This document shows positions 42,687 to 51,411 of a DNA stretch of 64,000 nucleotides, one piece after another. The position numbers were made by a program, and so were the translations under genes. The DNA is from Trebonia sp036501515 (lineage in GTDB: Bacteria; Actinomycetota; Actinomycetes; Streptosporangiales; Streptosporangiaceae), in contig DASYAD010000331.1 of NCBI GenBank assembly GCA_036501515.1, positions 1 through 64,000 on the forward strand, read 5' to 3'. Below the pieces are notes generated by a model. That model made no database searches. It saw only the letters and a list, made by a program, of their open reading frames with translations, and was not told the DNA's origin. Position 1 is the stretch's first letter, and each line of letters starts with the position of its first letter.

Positions 42687-42974
42687 ATGAGCACATTCGG
42701 GGACACCACCCAGTCACAGACGCCAGCCGGCCCGGCCGGCCGGCCACCACTTCGCCGCGCCGTCGAAGGGCGCATGCTGGCCGGCGTGTGCGCCGGCATC
42801 GCCGACTACCTCGCGGTCGACGTAACGATCGTCCGTGTCGCTTTCGGCATCGTCACCTTCCTCGGCGGCGCGGGCGTCCCGGCCTACCTGGCCTGCCTGC
42901 TGCTGATCCCCGAGGAGGGCAGCGACCAGTCCATCGCAGGCTCGCTGCTCAGCTCCGTTGAGCGCGGGCTCTAA
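42687..42974 (+). CDS. Small PspC-domain membrane protein
   Basis: The 95-residue protein carries a single PspC domain: a short N-terminus, RRAVEGRMLAGVCAGIADYL, then IVRVAFGIVTFLGGAGVPAYL as membrane segment and CLLLIPEEG. Phage-shock protein C relatives sense or signal membrane stress. It is encoded divergently from the PspC-containing sensor kinase, 142 bp away, so the two probably share a pathway. A DUF1707 protein follows 30 bp downstream. Confidence 0.9.
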   Translation: MSTFGDTTQSQTPAGPAGRPPLRRAVEGRMLAGVCAGIADYLAVDVTIVRVAFGIVTFLGGAGVPAYLACLLLIPEEGSDQSIAGSLLSSVERGL

Positions 42975-43004
42975 ATGACATCCGCTTTGAGGGGAGCCAC
43001 CACC

Positions 43005-43457
43005 ATGTCACCGGCCTCGAGTCAGCAGTGGACGCGGCGCATCCGCTACTCCGACCAGAACATCCGGGTCTCCGACGCGGACCGCAACGCCGTCGCCGAA
43101 CTGCTGACACAGCACTATGCCGAGGGGCGCCTCGACCAGGGCGAGTTCGACGAGCGGGTCGGGCGGACGATGGCGGCCAAGACCCGCGGCGACCTCGCAG
43201 GGCTGTTCGACGACCTGCCTGACACCGACTCAGCCGGCGGGTCCGGGCCTGGCAGCCCGGCCGGGGCAGCCGTCCCCTACCGGGCGCGGGGCAGGCGCGG
43301 CGGTATGTTCCGCAACCTGCTGATCGTGGTGCTCGCGCTGATCTGCGCGAGTGTCGCATGGCACGCCTTCACCAGCCTGTTCATGGTGGGGCCACTGGTC
43401 TGGGCATTCGTTGTCATCGCGGTTATCGTGCTGCTGACCAGGTCCCACCGGCACTAG
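43005..43457 (+). CDS. DUF1707 (SHOCT-like) membrane protein
   Basis: The 150-residue protein has the DUF1707 N-terminus (IRVSDADRNAVAELLTQHYAEG, LDQGEFDERVGRTMAAKTRG), a Pro/Gly/Ser/Ala linker and two membrane segments (FRNLLIVVLALICASVAWHAF and GPLVWAFVVIAVIVLLT). The family is widespread in actinobacteria and often fused to or near PspC or other envelope proteins. ATG 43005 has GGGGAG 9 nt upstream and is preferred over ATG 42975, which overlaps the stop of the PspC gene. Confidence 0.88.
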   Translation: MSPASSQQWTRRIRYSDQNIRVSDADRNAVAELLTQHYAEGRLDQGEFDERVGRTMAAKTRGDLAGLFDDLPDTDSAGGSGPGSPAGAAVPYRARGRRGGMFRNLLIVVLALICASVAWHAFTSLFMVGPLVWAFVVIAVIVLLTRSHRH

Positions 43458-43540
43458 GCGCCCGGCCCGCACTGGCAACTGAACCCGGTGACGACTCATC
43501 GGCGGGGCACCGCGCGGGCGGTGGCGGTACCGTGGCGGGC

Positions 43541-46500
43541 ATGGGCACACTGCACGCCGCCAGCGAGCCGCCGCCTGCCCTGTCCGTGAACGGCGGCCGG
43601 GCGCCGGTCGCCAACGCCTACTTCGCCGTTACTATCGACGCCGCGGTCGACCTGCGCGGGGCCCGCGAGTACCGGAACCTGCCCCGCGCCGAGCGGGTGA
43701 CCCGGGCGCGAGCCGAGCAGCAGGCGTTTCTGAGCGCGTTCCTCGACCCGGGACTCGGGGCGGCGCTCGACCTGCGGATCGCGGTCGACCCCGCGGCCAG
43801 CACGCCGCTGTCGGTGGCGGTGCTCGGCCGCGTATGGGGCGGCAGTGCCGCCGCCGCGGCGGAACGGGCCGAGGGGCTGCGCGGCCGTGTCAAGGCCGCG
43901 ATACCGCGGCATGTCACCGCCTCCGCGGTCGAGGACGCCGGCGCCGTGGCCAGGCTGCTCGCGCCGTTCTCAGGAACCACGGTCGACTCGGCCGTCATCA
44001 CCAGGCACGAGCAGATCGCGGTGCCCTCGCGGCCGGACGCAGGCGTCAGCTACTACTACTCGGCGCTGCCGCTGCACTGGTCGGAAGACGGCTGGCAGGC
44101 CGTGTACGCGGCTCTCGCGGCGAGCCCGGTCCCGCTGGTCCTTTCCGTAGCGGTACTGCCCATGCTGGTGCCGGCCCCGTTCGTCCAGACGCTGCTTACG
44201 CTGGCCAACTTCTACGGGCGGCTGGCCAAGGAGGGCGACCCTTCGGGCGGCTTCTACCACGGCGGGCAGCGGCTGGCGGCCGACGCGTTCGCGGTGGACG
44301 CAGAAAAGGCGTTCCAGGACTTCTCCCGTCGCCTCGCACACAAGGCATATGCGCTGCGCATCCAGGTCTCGGCGGCCCGGCGGCTGCCACCGGGGCTTGT
44401 CGAGACCATCGCCGCCGCCATCGCAGGTATCCCCGCCGGACATCAGCGGCCAGCCACCGCTTCCTCCCTTTCCGGCCCGACCGGTCCGTCCCTCGCTGCC
44501 GCCGGCTACGACATCCGCCGGCCTGCCAGCGTCGCCGAGAGGCGACTGGCCGAGTACAACCTGAACGTCATCAACTTCGGGATGCTGACCGGGCAGCCTG
44601 AGATCTGGGGGCGCCACGACCCGCCGGACCCGCAGCTCGCGATGCTGACCGTGCTCGGCGACGTGCGCGACGCCAGCTGCGCGTTCCGCTTCCCGGTGGC
44701 GGCCGACGGCAGCGTGCCCGGCTTCACCGTGCTGACGCACCGGGCAGACGGGCCGGCAATCAGGCTCGGCACAGTGTCAGGTTCCGATCACGATGTCGCG
44801 CTTCCGCTGCGGTCACTGGCCGGGCACACGCTGATCGCCGGGTCAGCGGGAAGCGGCAAATCCACCACCGCGGCCGAGATCCTGCGCCAGCTCTGGACCG
44901 ACCATCAGGTGCCGTTCCTTGTCATCGATCCTGCCAGATTCAGCGGTTACCGCTGGCTAGCCGACGAACCGGGGTTCGAGTCGGCCGAGGTCATCACCGT
45001 CGGGGACGAAAGCGGCACGCCGCTACGGTTCAATCCGTTCGCAGTTCCGGCCGGAGTACTCGTCGGGGGGCACGCGGCGAACCTGCTCGTCTGCTTCACC
45101 GCCGCCTTCGGACTGTCAGGGCCGCTGCCGTCCGCCTACCGGGACGCGCTCAGCCTGACCTACCTGAGGGCGGGCCTGCTCGCCGCGGAACGCCCGGACG
45201 GCAGCCAGCGGACCTGGCCGACGGTGGCAGACTTCGTCGCCGCACTGGACGAGGTCTTCGCGGATTCGCAGTACCCGGGGGATACCAGAGCCGTCCTCAA
45301 GCCAAGCGCCGTCGGCCGCGCCAGGCAGCTTGTCCGCGGGGTTAACGGGTCAGCCTTTTTGACCAGTCTGCCCGGCGCCATCGGGCCCTTGCTCGGACAC
45401 CCGGTAATCCTCGAACTCGGCGCGCTCGGACCCGGCGACGAGCAGGCGCTGATGATGGCACTGCTGCTCAACGCCGTCATTGAGCACCGAGGGACCGCTC
45501 GCGGCACTTCGTCAGAGCTGGTTCACGTCACGCTCGTCGAGCAGGCGCACCGGCTGCTGGCCCGCGCCACAGACGGCAGGGCGTGGCCAGAGGCGCAGGC
45601 CAGGGAGCGCGCCGCGGCCGCCCTGGCCGGCGAGCTGCTGGCGAGCCGGAGAAACGGCGAAGGAGTGATCATCGCCGAGCAGTTCCCCGGCTCCCTGGTC
45701 AAGGGCACGCTCAAGGAGACCAGCGTCAAGATCATGCACCGGCTTACCGCCGAGGACGACCGGCGCAGCCTCGGCGAAACCATGCTCGTCGGCCAGGCGC
45801 AGCGTGTGCTCGCCGCCCGGCTGCGGCCGGGCGAGGCCCTGCTCTACAACGACGAGTTCACCGAGGCGGTGCACGCCGACATCAAGGCGGCGGCACCGCG
45901 GCAGCCCCTGGCGACCGGGGCCACCTCGACCACCGGGGCGACCGGGGCCACCGGGGCGACCGGGGCGACCGCGAAGCGGTCCGCCTCGCCGCCGTTCGCA
46001 GCCTGCGATCACTGCCGGGCACAGTGCACCTACCGCAGCGCCGCGCTGTCCATGCTGAACGACCCGCGCATCGTCAATGACGTCACGGGCGCGGCCGACC
46101 TGTCGGCGCTGGACGGTAGACCGCCGGGGATCGGGGGGCTCCCGGAGGTCGAGGGGACGGGGAGGCGCCCGGAGATCGAGGAGTTCGGGGAGCTCCCGGG
46201 GATCGAGAGGACCGAAGGACTCCCGGAGATTGGGGGGACCCGGGGATCCGGGGAGTTCCCTGACACAGGGGGGCTCGCGGCACTACGCGGGAAGCTGTAC
46301 GACACCGTCAGCAGGTTCCCGGTCCTTCCCGCGGCGGACCCTGGACGCAGTGACGCCGCGTTCTGCTTGTTCCTGCACGTCCACGCGAGCAGCGAGCTGC
46401 GGCTGAGGCCAGAGTGGCCCGCTGTTGCCGCCAGGCTGCTCGGCATCACCGCGGGGCCCGACGAGGCAGTGGCGACCCGCGAGACGGTACAGGCGACCGG

Positions 46501-46756
46501 CGAAGCGGTACCGACGAGCAGCGAGAGTGTGACTGCGGCTAACCGAGGCGGCGTCGGTGAACCGCGAGACAGTGACCGCGACCAGCGGGACGGTACCGAC
46601 GAACAGCGAGACCGCGCGGCTACCAAGGCCTGGGCGACGAACGGCGAGACTGTACCGGCCGCTGACGAGACTCTGCGGGGCGCTGACGAGACTGTGCGGG
46701 TGACTGACGAGACCGGGTCCGCGACTGACGAGACCGGCACCCGGGACGACATGTAA
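43541..46756 (+). CDS. VirB4/HerA-like ATPase with Cys cluster and repeat tail
   Basis: The 1071-residue protein has an N-terminal domain (about 1-380) of the type seen in VirB4-like transfer ATPases. An ATPase core follows with Walker A TLIAGSAGSGKSTTAAEI (about 430-446), Walker B-like VHVTLVEQAHRLL (about 660-672) and LRPGEALLYND. After a GATGAT repeat comes a Cys cluster CDHCRAQC (about 820-827). The remainder is low-complexity, rich in Pro/Glu/Gly and Thr-Asp-Glu-Thr repeats, down to the stop. It may pump or translocate a substrate with membrane partners. ATG 43541 begins the homology; longer starts overlap the DUF1707 gene. Confidence 0.75.
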   Translation: MGTLHAASEPPPALSVNGGRAPVANAYFAVTIDAAVDLRGAREYRNLPRAERVTRARAEQQAFLSAFLDPGLGAALDLRIAVDPAASTPLSVAVLGRVWGGSAAAAAERAEGLRGRVKAAIPRHVTASAVEDAGAVARLLAPFSGTTVDSAVITRHEQIAVPSRPDAGVSYYYSALPLHWSEDGWQAVYAALAASPVPLVLSVAVLPMLVPAPFVQTLLTLANFYGRLAKEGDPSGGFYHGGQRLAADAFAVDAEKAFQDFSRRLAHKAYALRIQVSAARRLPPGLVETIAAAIAGIPAGHQRPATASSLSGPTGPSLAAAGYDIRRPASVAERRLAEYNLNVINFGMLTGQPEIWGRHDPPDPQLAMLTVLGDVRDASCAFRFPVAADGSVPGFTVLTHRADGPAIRLGTVSGSDHDVALPLRSLAGHTLIAGSAGSGKSTTAAEILRQLWTDHQVPFLVIDPARFSGYRWLADEPGFESAEVITVGDESGTPLRFNPFAVPAGVLVGGHAANLLVCFTAAFGLSGPLPSAYRDALSLTYLRAGLLAAERPDGSQRTWPTVADFVAALDEVFADSQYPGDTRAVLKPSAVGRARQLVRGVNGSAFLTSLPGAIGPLLGHPVILELGALGPGDEQALMMALLLNAVIEHRGTARGTSSELVHVTLVEQAHRLLARATDGRAWPEAQARERAAAALAGELLASRRNGEGVIIAEQFPGSLVKGTLKETSVKIMHRLTAEDDRRSLGETMLVGQAQRVLAARLRPGEALLYNDEFTEAVHADIKAAAPRQPLATGATSTTGATGATGATGATAKRSASPPFAACDHCRAQCTYRSAALSMLNDPRIVNDVTGAADLSALDGRPPGIGGLPEVEGTGRRPEIEEFGELPGIERTEGLPEIGGTRGSGEFPDTGGLAALRGKLYDTVSRFPVLPAADPGRSDAAFCLFLHVHASSELRLRPEWPAVAARLLGITAGPDEAVATRETVQATGEAVPTSSESVTAANRGGVGEPRDSDRDQRDGTDEQRDRAATKAWATNGETVPAADETLRGADETVRVTDETGSATDETGTRDDM
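45907..46290. repeat. In-frame repeats inside the ATPase gene
   Basis: Units of ACCGGGGCGACC repeat over 45930-45970 (encoding Ala/Thr/Gly), and GAG/GGG-rich degenerate units at 46130-46280 (Pro/Glu/Gly/Ile). A third tract of GACGAGACT/GCGACTGACGAG-like units lies near 46660-46740. They sit outside the catalytic core, so length changes would be tolerated. Confidence 0.6.
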
Positions 46757-46801
46757 GGTCTGTCCAGGGTCGGGCGCGTCGCCACAGAACGGACGGGCAG
46801 C

Positions 46802-47962
46802 ATGAGCTTCTGCGCCAAATGCGGGCGCCAGCGGGACGGGGATGCGCGCTTTTGCGGCGGTTGCGGCACGGAGTTCAGCGACTACCGCGAGGACGGGGCA
46901 CCGTTGACGGCGGAATCGAAGGCAGAGTCGGCAGTACCGTCCACGGCCGAGTCGGCAGTACCGTCCACGGCCGAGTCGGCAGCATCGTCGACGGCCACGT
47001 CGGCAGCACCGTCCGCAGCGGAGTCTCTAACGGACCCGACTCGGATGGACATGGCCGCGGACGCCGCCCGGGCCGTCGAGCCGGACTCCAGGACCGACCC
47101 GTTCGCGTCCTGGTACCAGCCGCAGACGCCCGCAGCGGCGGGCGGCGAGCCTGACGCTCCCGGCCAGCAGTGGCAGCCGACCCAAACGGTTAACGCCGCG
47201 CCCGCCCAGCCCAGCGGATACCCGGCGGCCCCGACACCGCCCTACCAGCCAACGCCGCTTCACCAGCCGACGCCGCCCTACCAGCCGACACCGCCCTACC
47301 AGCCGCCCCGCGGTCCTGAACGAGGCGGCAGGAGGGGCCTGTTCATCGCCGTCGCGATCGTCGTGGTGCTCGCGGCGGGCGGCGGGGCCTACGCGCTCGC
47401 GAGCTCGCTTGGCAAGCACACCACCGCCCAGCCGACCGCACCGCCGAGTGCGGGCGCCTCCAGCCAGCCGACCGCCGCCGGCACCTCGAGCGCCGGGACC
47501 CCGGCCGCTGGCACAAGCACGGGCACAAGTGCGGGCGCCAGCACGAGTCCGACCCCGTCCCCGTCGCTGAGCCTGGTGACTGTCGCGCCCGGGGTCTCGA
47601 CGAGCGCCGCCGCCGGGGTCGAGACGCTGCTGAGCCACTACTTCCACAGCATCAACAGCCACGACTACAACGAGTACGCGAGCACGCTCAGCCCGGCGGA
47701 ACAGGCCAAGCAGTCCGAGTCCACCTTCGACTCCGGCTACGGGACGACGACCGACTCCGAGATGACCCTGACCTCCCTGGCCAGCAGCGGCTCAGGTCAG
47801 ACGGCGACGGTCACGTTCACCAGCCGCCAGGCGGCGGCCGACAGCGTCGACCACAGCACCTGCAACGACTGGACCCTCAATCTCTTTCTGGTGCCCGCGG
47901 GTAACGGCTACCTGATCGGTCCCGCGCCGGCCGGCTACCAGCCCGACCACTCCGACTGCTAA
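46802..47962 (+). CDS. Zinc-ribbon membrane protein with Pro/Thr linkers
   Basis: The 386-residue protein begins with a zinc ribbon, CAKCGRQRDGDARFCGGCG. A repeat-rich acidic linker (PSTAESA units) and a Pro/Tyr/Gln-rich stretch with PPYQPTPPYQP units follow, then one membrane segment (LFIAVAIVVVLAAGGGAYAL). The outer part has a Ser/Thr-rich linker and a terminal domain of about 120 residues with SHYFHSINSHDYNEYASTL, which resembles NTF2-like or DUF4878-type extracytoplasmic domains. It starts 46 bp after the ATPase gene; the next gene starts 10 bp after it. Function unknown. Confidence 0.8.
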   Translation: MSFCAKCGRQRDGDARFCGGCGTEFSDYREDGAPLTAESKAESAVPSTAESAVPSTAESAASSTATSAAPSAAESLTDPTRMDMAADAARAVEPDSRTDPFASWYQPQTPAAAGGEPDAPGQQWQPTQTVNAAPAQPSGYPAAPTPPYQPTPLHQPTPPYQPTPPYQPPRGPERGGRRGLFIAVAIVVVLAAGGGAYALASSLGKHTTAQPTAPPSAGASSQPTAAGTSSAGTPAAGTSTGTSAGASTSPTPSPSLSLVTVAPGVSTSAAAGVETLLSHYFHSINSHDYNEYASTLSPAEQAKQSESTFDSGYGTTTDSEMTLTSLASSGSGQTATVTFTSRQAAADSVDHSTCNDWTLNLFLVPAGNGYLIGPAPAGYQPDHSDC

Positions 47963-47971
47963 CTTCCGTCC

Positions 47972-49186
47972 ATGGTCGTACCGCTGGCCGGACGGTGGGT
48001 CGCGGCGGCATGCGGCATCCTGCTTGTGCTTGCCGGCTGGCAATCCGTGATCGGGACGCTGATCGTGCCGCGTCCCGTCGGCTCCTGGCTTACCCGCTGG
48101 GCGGACCGCATCGTCATCACCGTCTACCGGGCCGGGACTCGCCGGGTCACCGACTACCGGCGGCGCGACCGCATCCTGGCCACCCAGGCCGCGGCGATCC
48201 TGGTGACGCAGCTGGCCGCCTGGCTGCTGATTTTCCTGGCCGGCTTCACGCTGGTGCTGTGGCCGTCCCACGGGCGCGGCATCACCGCGGCGCTGACCGA
48301 GGCGGGGTCCTCGCTCTTCACCCTCGGTTTCGCCGAGCCGCCTGGCACTACCCCCGACGCGCTGGTCTTCGTCGCGGCGGCCACCGGCATGATCGTGGTC
48401 GCGCTGCAGGTCGGCTACCTGCCGGCGCTGTACGGCGCCTTCAACCGCCGGGAGACTGAGGTGGCACTGCTTGTGTCGCGGGCCGGAGTGCCCAGCTGGG
48501 GACCCGAGCTGCTCGCCAGGCAGTTCTACGCCCTCGGCTCCGGCGTCTCCACGCTCAACACGCTGCCTGATCTCTACCGCGACTGGGAACGCTGGTCGGC
48601 CGACATCGCGGAGAGCCACACCACTTACCTTCCGCTGGTCCGTTTCCGCTCGCCACAGCCTTTCTCCTCGTGGGTGATCTCGCTGCTTGCGATGCTGGAC
48701 TCGGCGGCGCTCATCCTCGCCCTGGCCCCTGATGAAGCGCCGACGGTGCCGGCCAGGCTTTTCCTGCGCAGCGGATTCGGCTGCCTGAGCCGGATCGCCC
48801 GGGCGATGGGGATCGACGTCCCTGAGGAGGCGGACCCGGAAGGCGGCATCACGCTGACGTACGAGGAGTTTCTCGGCGCCATCGCCCGGATGAAGGAGGT
48901 CAGCTTCCCGATCAGCCGGGAGCCGGCCGACGCCTGGCTCGACTTCGTCGGCTGGCGGGTCAACTACGAGAGCGCCGCCTACCAGATCGCGGCGGCGGTA
49001 GACGCGGTTCCGGCGCTCTGGTCGGGCCCCCGGCACTTCCCGATGACCGAGGTCGCACCCCAACGGCCGCCGAGCGGACGCCAGCGCCCTGACAGCCGTA
49101 CGACCGGCACCAGTCCGACCGGCACCAGTCCGACCGGCACCAGTCCGACCGGCACGAGTACGACTGGCGGCGACCCGAGTAAATGA
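47972..49186 (+). CDS. Putative ion-channel-like membrane protein
   Basis: The 404-residue protein has a first membrane segment near residues 6-27, a second near 70-96, a re-entrant pore-like region with EAGSSLFTLGFAEPPGTT, and another segment near 128-150 (VFVAAATGMIVVALQVGYLP). TLGFAE resembles a K+-channel filter, TVGYGD, but lacks the exact residues. A soluble domain with ITLTYEEFLGAIARMKEVSF follows. The end is a repeat (TGTSPTGTSP). It may be a ligand- or voltage-independent channel or a divergent relative. It lies 9 bp after the zinc-ribbon gene. Confidence 0.7.
   Translation: MVVPLAGRWVAAACGILLVLAGWQSVIGTLIVPRPVGSWLTRWADRIVITVYRAGTRRVTDYRRRDRILATQAAAILVTQLAAWLLIFLAGFTLVLWPSHGRGITAALTEAGSSLFTLGFAEPPGTTPDALVFVAAATGMIVVALQVGYLPALYGAFNRRETEVALLVSRAGVPSWGPELLARQFYALGSGVSTLNTLPDLYRDWERWSADIAESHTTYLPLVRFRSPQPFSSWVISLLAMLDSAALILALAPDEAPTVPARLFLRSGFGCLSRIARAMGIDVPEEADPEGGITLTYEEFLGAIARMKEVSFPISREPADAWLDFVGWRVNYESAAYQIAAAVDAVPALWSGPRHFPMTEVAPQRPPSGRQRPDSRTTGTSPTGTSPTGTSPTGTSTTGGDPSK
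49101..49165. repeat. 15-bp repeat at the 3' end of the channel-like gene
   Basis: Four units of ACCGGCACCAGTCCG, the last degenerate, encode GTSPT repeats shortly before the stop codon. The exact 15-bp period keeps the frame and points to slippage. Confidence 0.8.
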
Positions 49187-49218
49187 TCCGTCATTAATTA
49201 CCACGCTATGCTTGGCGG

Positions 49219-49677
49219 ATGACAGCGGCATGGCTCAGCGATGACGAGCAGCGGGTGTGGCGGACTTACCTGCGGATGACCTCGCTGCTGCCGGCCGCGC
49301 TGAACAGGCAGCTGCAGCAGGACTGCGGCCTCACGCTGCCCGAGTACGAGGTGCTCGTCCAGCTCAGCGAGACCGCACAGCACCGGCTGCGGCCGTTCCA
49401 GATCTGCGAGGCGCTGAACTGGGAGCAGAGCCGGCTGTCGCACCAGCTGACCCGGATGGAACGGCGCGGGCTTGTGTCGCGCCACGAGTGCGCGGCAGAC
49501 GGCCGGGGAGCGTTCATCGAACTCACCGCCGCCGGCGCTGATGCCATCGCCGCCGCCGCGCCCCGCCACGTCGCCAGCGTTCGCGGGCTGGTATTCGACC
49601 GGCTGAGCGGTCCGCAGCGCGCGGCCTTCGAAGAGGCCTGCGCGACGATCGTCTCCGCGCTTTCCGAGCAGCCCTGA
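49219..49677 (+). CDS. MarR-family transcriptional regulator
   Basis: The 152-residue protein has the winged-helix pattern of MarR: AALNRQLQQDCGLTLPEYEVLVQL, the DNA-binding LRPFQICEALNWEQSRLSHQLTRMERRGLV and the wing DGRGAFIELTAAG. MarR proteins usually repress a nearby transporter or enzyme in response to phenolics or stress. The adjacent promoter region (49187-49218) contains the AT-rich ttaattaccacgctatgctt. The gene converges on the anti-sigma-like gene 7 bp away. Confidence 0.92.
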   Translation: MTAAWLSDDEQRVWRTYLRMTSLLPAALNRQLQQDCGLTLPEYEVLVQLSETAQHRLRPFQICEALNWEQSRLSHQLTRMERRGLVSRHECAADGRGAFIELTAAGADAIAAAAPRHVASVRGLVFDRLSGPQRAAFEEACATIVSALSEQP

Positions 49678-49684
49678 ACGAGCG

Positions 49685-50719
49685 CTAGCGCGGGCCGCCG
49701 GTGGCGGCCGCTGACCGGCCGCGTCCGACAGACCCGAGGCCGCCTTGACCGCCTGACGAACCGCTGCCGGCCGCCGTGCTACCCGGATCAGGATGCGGGG
49801 CGCCGGTCTGTGCCTGCTGCGCCCCGCTTCCCTGCGATCCGGCGCCGAAGGCGCCGCAGTAGTCGAGGATGTTGCGCTGTCCTCCGGCCGCCGCGGCCAG
49901 CTTCTTGACGAACCGGCTGTTTCCCGGCCACCCGCCGGGCAGGCCCGAATTCTGAAAGAGGCGGAAGTACTCCTGACAGAGTTCTTCCCGCTTGGGCGTC
50001 TTGTCCGCGCTCCCCGTCCCCTGCTGCGGGTCGGAAGAGGCAGCGGTCGGGGTCGGCGACGCCTCTTTCGTCCCGCTTCCAAGCGGCTCCGCTTCCTTGG
50101 CGGCGCTCCCGCTTGCCTCGGCCGCCGAATGCGTACCGCTGACACCGCGCCCGGGCTGCCCGGAACTGCCCGGCAGGACGAGCACGCACACCAGGGCGAC
50201 CAGCAGGCCGGCCGCTCCGACGGCGCCGAGCAAAGCGGCGCCCGGGCGGCGGCCGCGCCACGGCGCGCCACGGCGCGGCCTGCGGTGACGGGCGCCTGGA
50301 CGGCCAAGCGGCCGCGGACCGCCGCCCGCTGGCGAGGCCGGCGGTACCGGCGGAAGCGGGGCGGTCGCCGCGTCGCCGGCCTGAGCGGGCCAGGTCCCGG
50401 CGGGCAGCACGAACAGCCGGTAGGCGGCCCTGGCGGCCGCCTCGCCGTTTAGTTCGCCCGGCCCGGGCGCCGCCCGAAGTCCGGCCAGCACGGCGGCGGC
50501 GGGCCGCGGCGGGCGGCCGGCATGCCCGGCGCGGCCGGGCTCACCAGGCCGGGAGCGTTCACCGGGCCGGGCGCGTTCACCAGGTTGGCCGGGCTCACCA
50601 GGCCGGGCAGGCTCACCGGACAGCACCGCTTCGAGGTCTCGCTCCTCCTCTGGAGTGAGACCCCAGACCGGCGGCAGGCTGTCTGACATGTCATCATCAG
50701 GAACGCCGTACCCGCTCAA
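49685..50719 (-). CDS. Membrane partner of the ECF sigma factor
   Basis: The 344-residue protein starts in the cytoplasm with VWGLTPEEERDLEAVLSG, then a Pro/Gly/Arg/Glu-rich repeat (PGEPGQPGERARPGERSRPG), one membrane segment (LLGAVGAAGLLVALVCVLVLPG) and an outside domain with LCQEYFRLFQNS and NILDYCGAFGAG (a possible disulfide). It lacks the HxxxCxxC motif of ZAS anti-sigma factors. Its start overlaps the sigma-factor stop by 4 bp, so it is probably its regulator. The mode of action is open. Its C-terminal tail is again Gly/Ser/Thr-rich. Confidence 0.75.
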   Translation of the reverse strand: MSGYGVPDDDMSDSLPPVWGLTPEEERDLEAVLSGEPARPGEPGQPGERARPGERSRPGEPGRAGHAGRPPRPAAAVLAGLRAAPGPGELNGEAAARAAYRLFVLPAGTWPAQAGDAATAPLPPVPPASPAGGGPRPLGRPGARHRRPRRGAPWRGRRPGAALLGAVGAAGLLVALVCVLVLPGSSGQPGRGVSGTHSAAEASGSAAKEAEPLGSGTKEASPTPTAASSDPQQGTGSADKTPKREELCQEYFRLFQNSGLPGGWPGNSRFVKKLAAAAGGQRNILDYCGAFGAGSQGSGAQQAQTGAPHPDPGSTAAGSGSSGGQGGLGSVGRGRSAAATGGPR

Positions 50720-51333
50720 AGTGTTACACCTGCCCGTGCAATTGCACCGGGTTGCCCGAGCAGCACCTCCAGCCTCTTCAGGCCGCGGTGGGCGATGACC
50801 CGGACATTGCCAGGGGATTTGCCGAGCATGGTGGCCACCTCGTCGGTGTCGAGCCCGGCGACGACGCGGAGCATGATTACCTCGGCCTGCGGGGCCGGGA
50901 GCCTGGACAGCAGCGCGAGCGCCGCTCCCGTCGCGATGTTGTCAAGCGCGATCTGAGCGGTGTCGGGCGTGCTCGGCACCTCGGCCGCGCTGATCTCGTC
51001 AAGCGGCTCGGCCGGGTGCCGCTTGCGCAGCCTCGCCTGGTCGAGCAGCCGCCGCCTGGCGGTCGTGAACAGCCAGGCCCGCCAGGCCGACTCGTCTCCG
51101 ATGAACCCGGCCAGGCCGCGGACCACATACACCCAGGTCTCCGCGGCGATGTCCTCCGCGTTCTCCTGGGCCAGGACGCGCAGGTACCTCAGGAGAGCGG
51201 GATTCGCATCGCGCCACAGAACCGCGAATTGCTCTTCGTCGCCACCTTGAGCGTCCGCGAGCACCCGCGCGAATTCATCGCCCACCACATGCTGAGTATC
51301 GGCACACAGGTGGTTGCCGCGCAGCCGAATCAC
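50716..51333 (-). CDS. ECF RNA polymerase sigma factor
   Basis: The protein of about 205 residues has sigma region 2 (FAVLWRDANPALLRYLRVLAQ, EDIAAETWVYVVRGL, ESAWRAWLFTTARRRLLDQ) and region 4 (LSRLPAPQAEVIMLRVVAGL, TDEVATMLGKSPGNVRVIAHR). It is of the extracytoplasmic function class. GTG 51333 is the chosen start but has no clear ribosome site; GTG codons at 51288 and 51285 are shorter options. It is translationally coupled to its membrane partner (ATGA overlap). Its promoter class is unknown. Confidence 0.9.
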   Translation of the reverse strand: MIRLRGNHLCADTQHVVGDEFARVLADAQGGDEEQFAVLWRDANPALLRYLRVLAQENAEDIAAETWVYVVRGLAGFIGDESAWRAWLFTTARRRLLDQARLRKRHPAEPLDEISAAEVPSTPDTAQIALDNIATGAALALLSRLPAPQAEVIMLRVVAGLDTDEVATMLGKSPGNVRVIAHRGLKRLEVLLGQPGAIARAGVTL

Positions 51334-51411
51334 TATCAAGATCCAAAACGGCCGAACTTCACGGGATATAGCGGAAATGCGGGTTATGACGGCGATTCGC
51401 GCCGACCGAGG

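Noticed and set aside
47792..49231. A 479-codon minus-strand frame
   Set aside because: It is antisense to the channel-like gene, rich in Arg/Gly/Asp, and has no recognisable motif.
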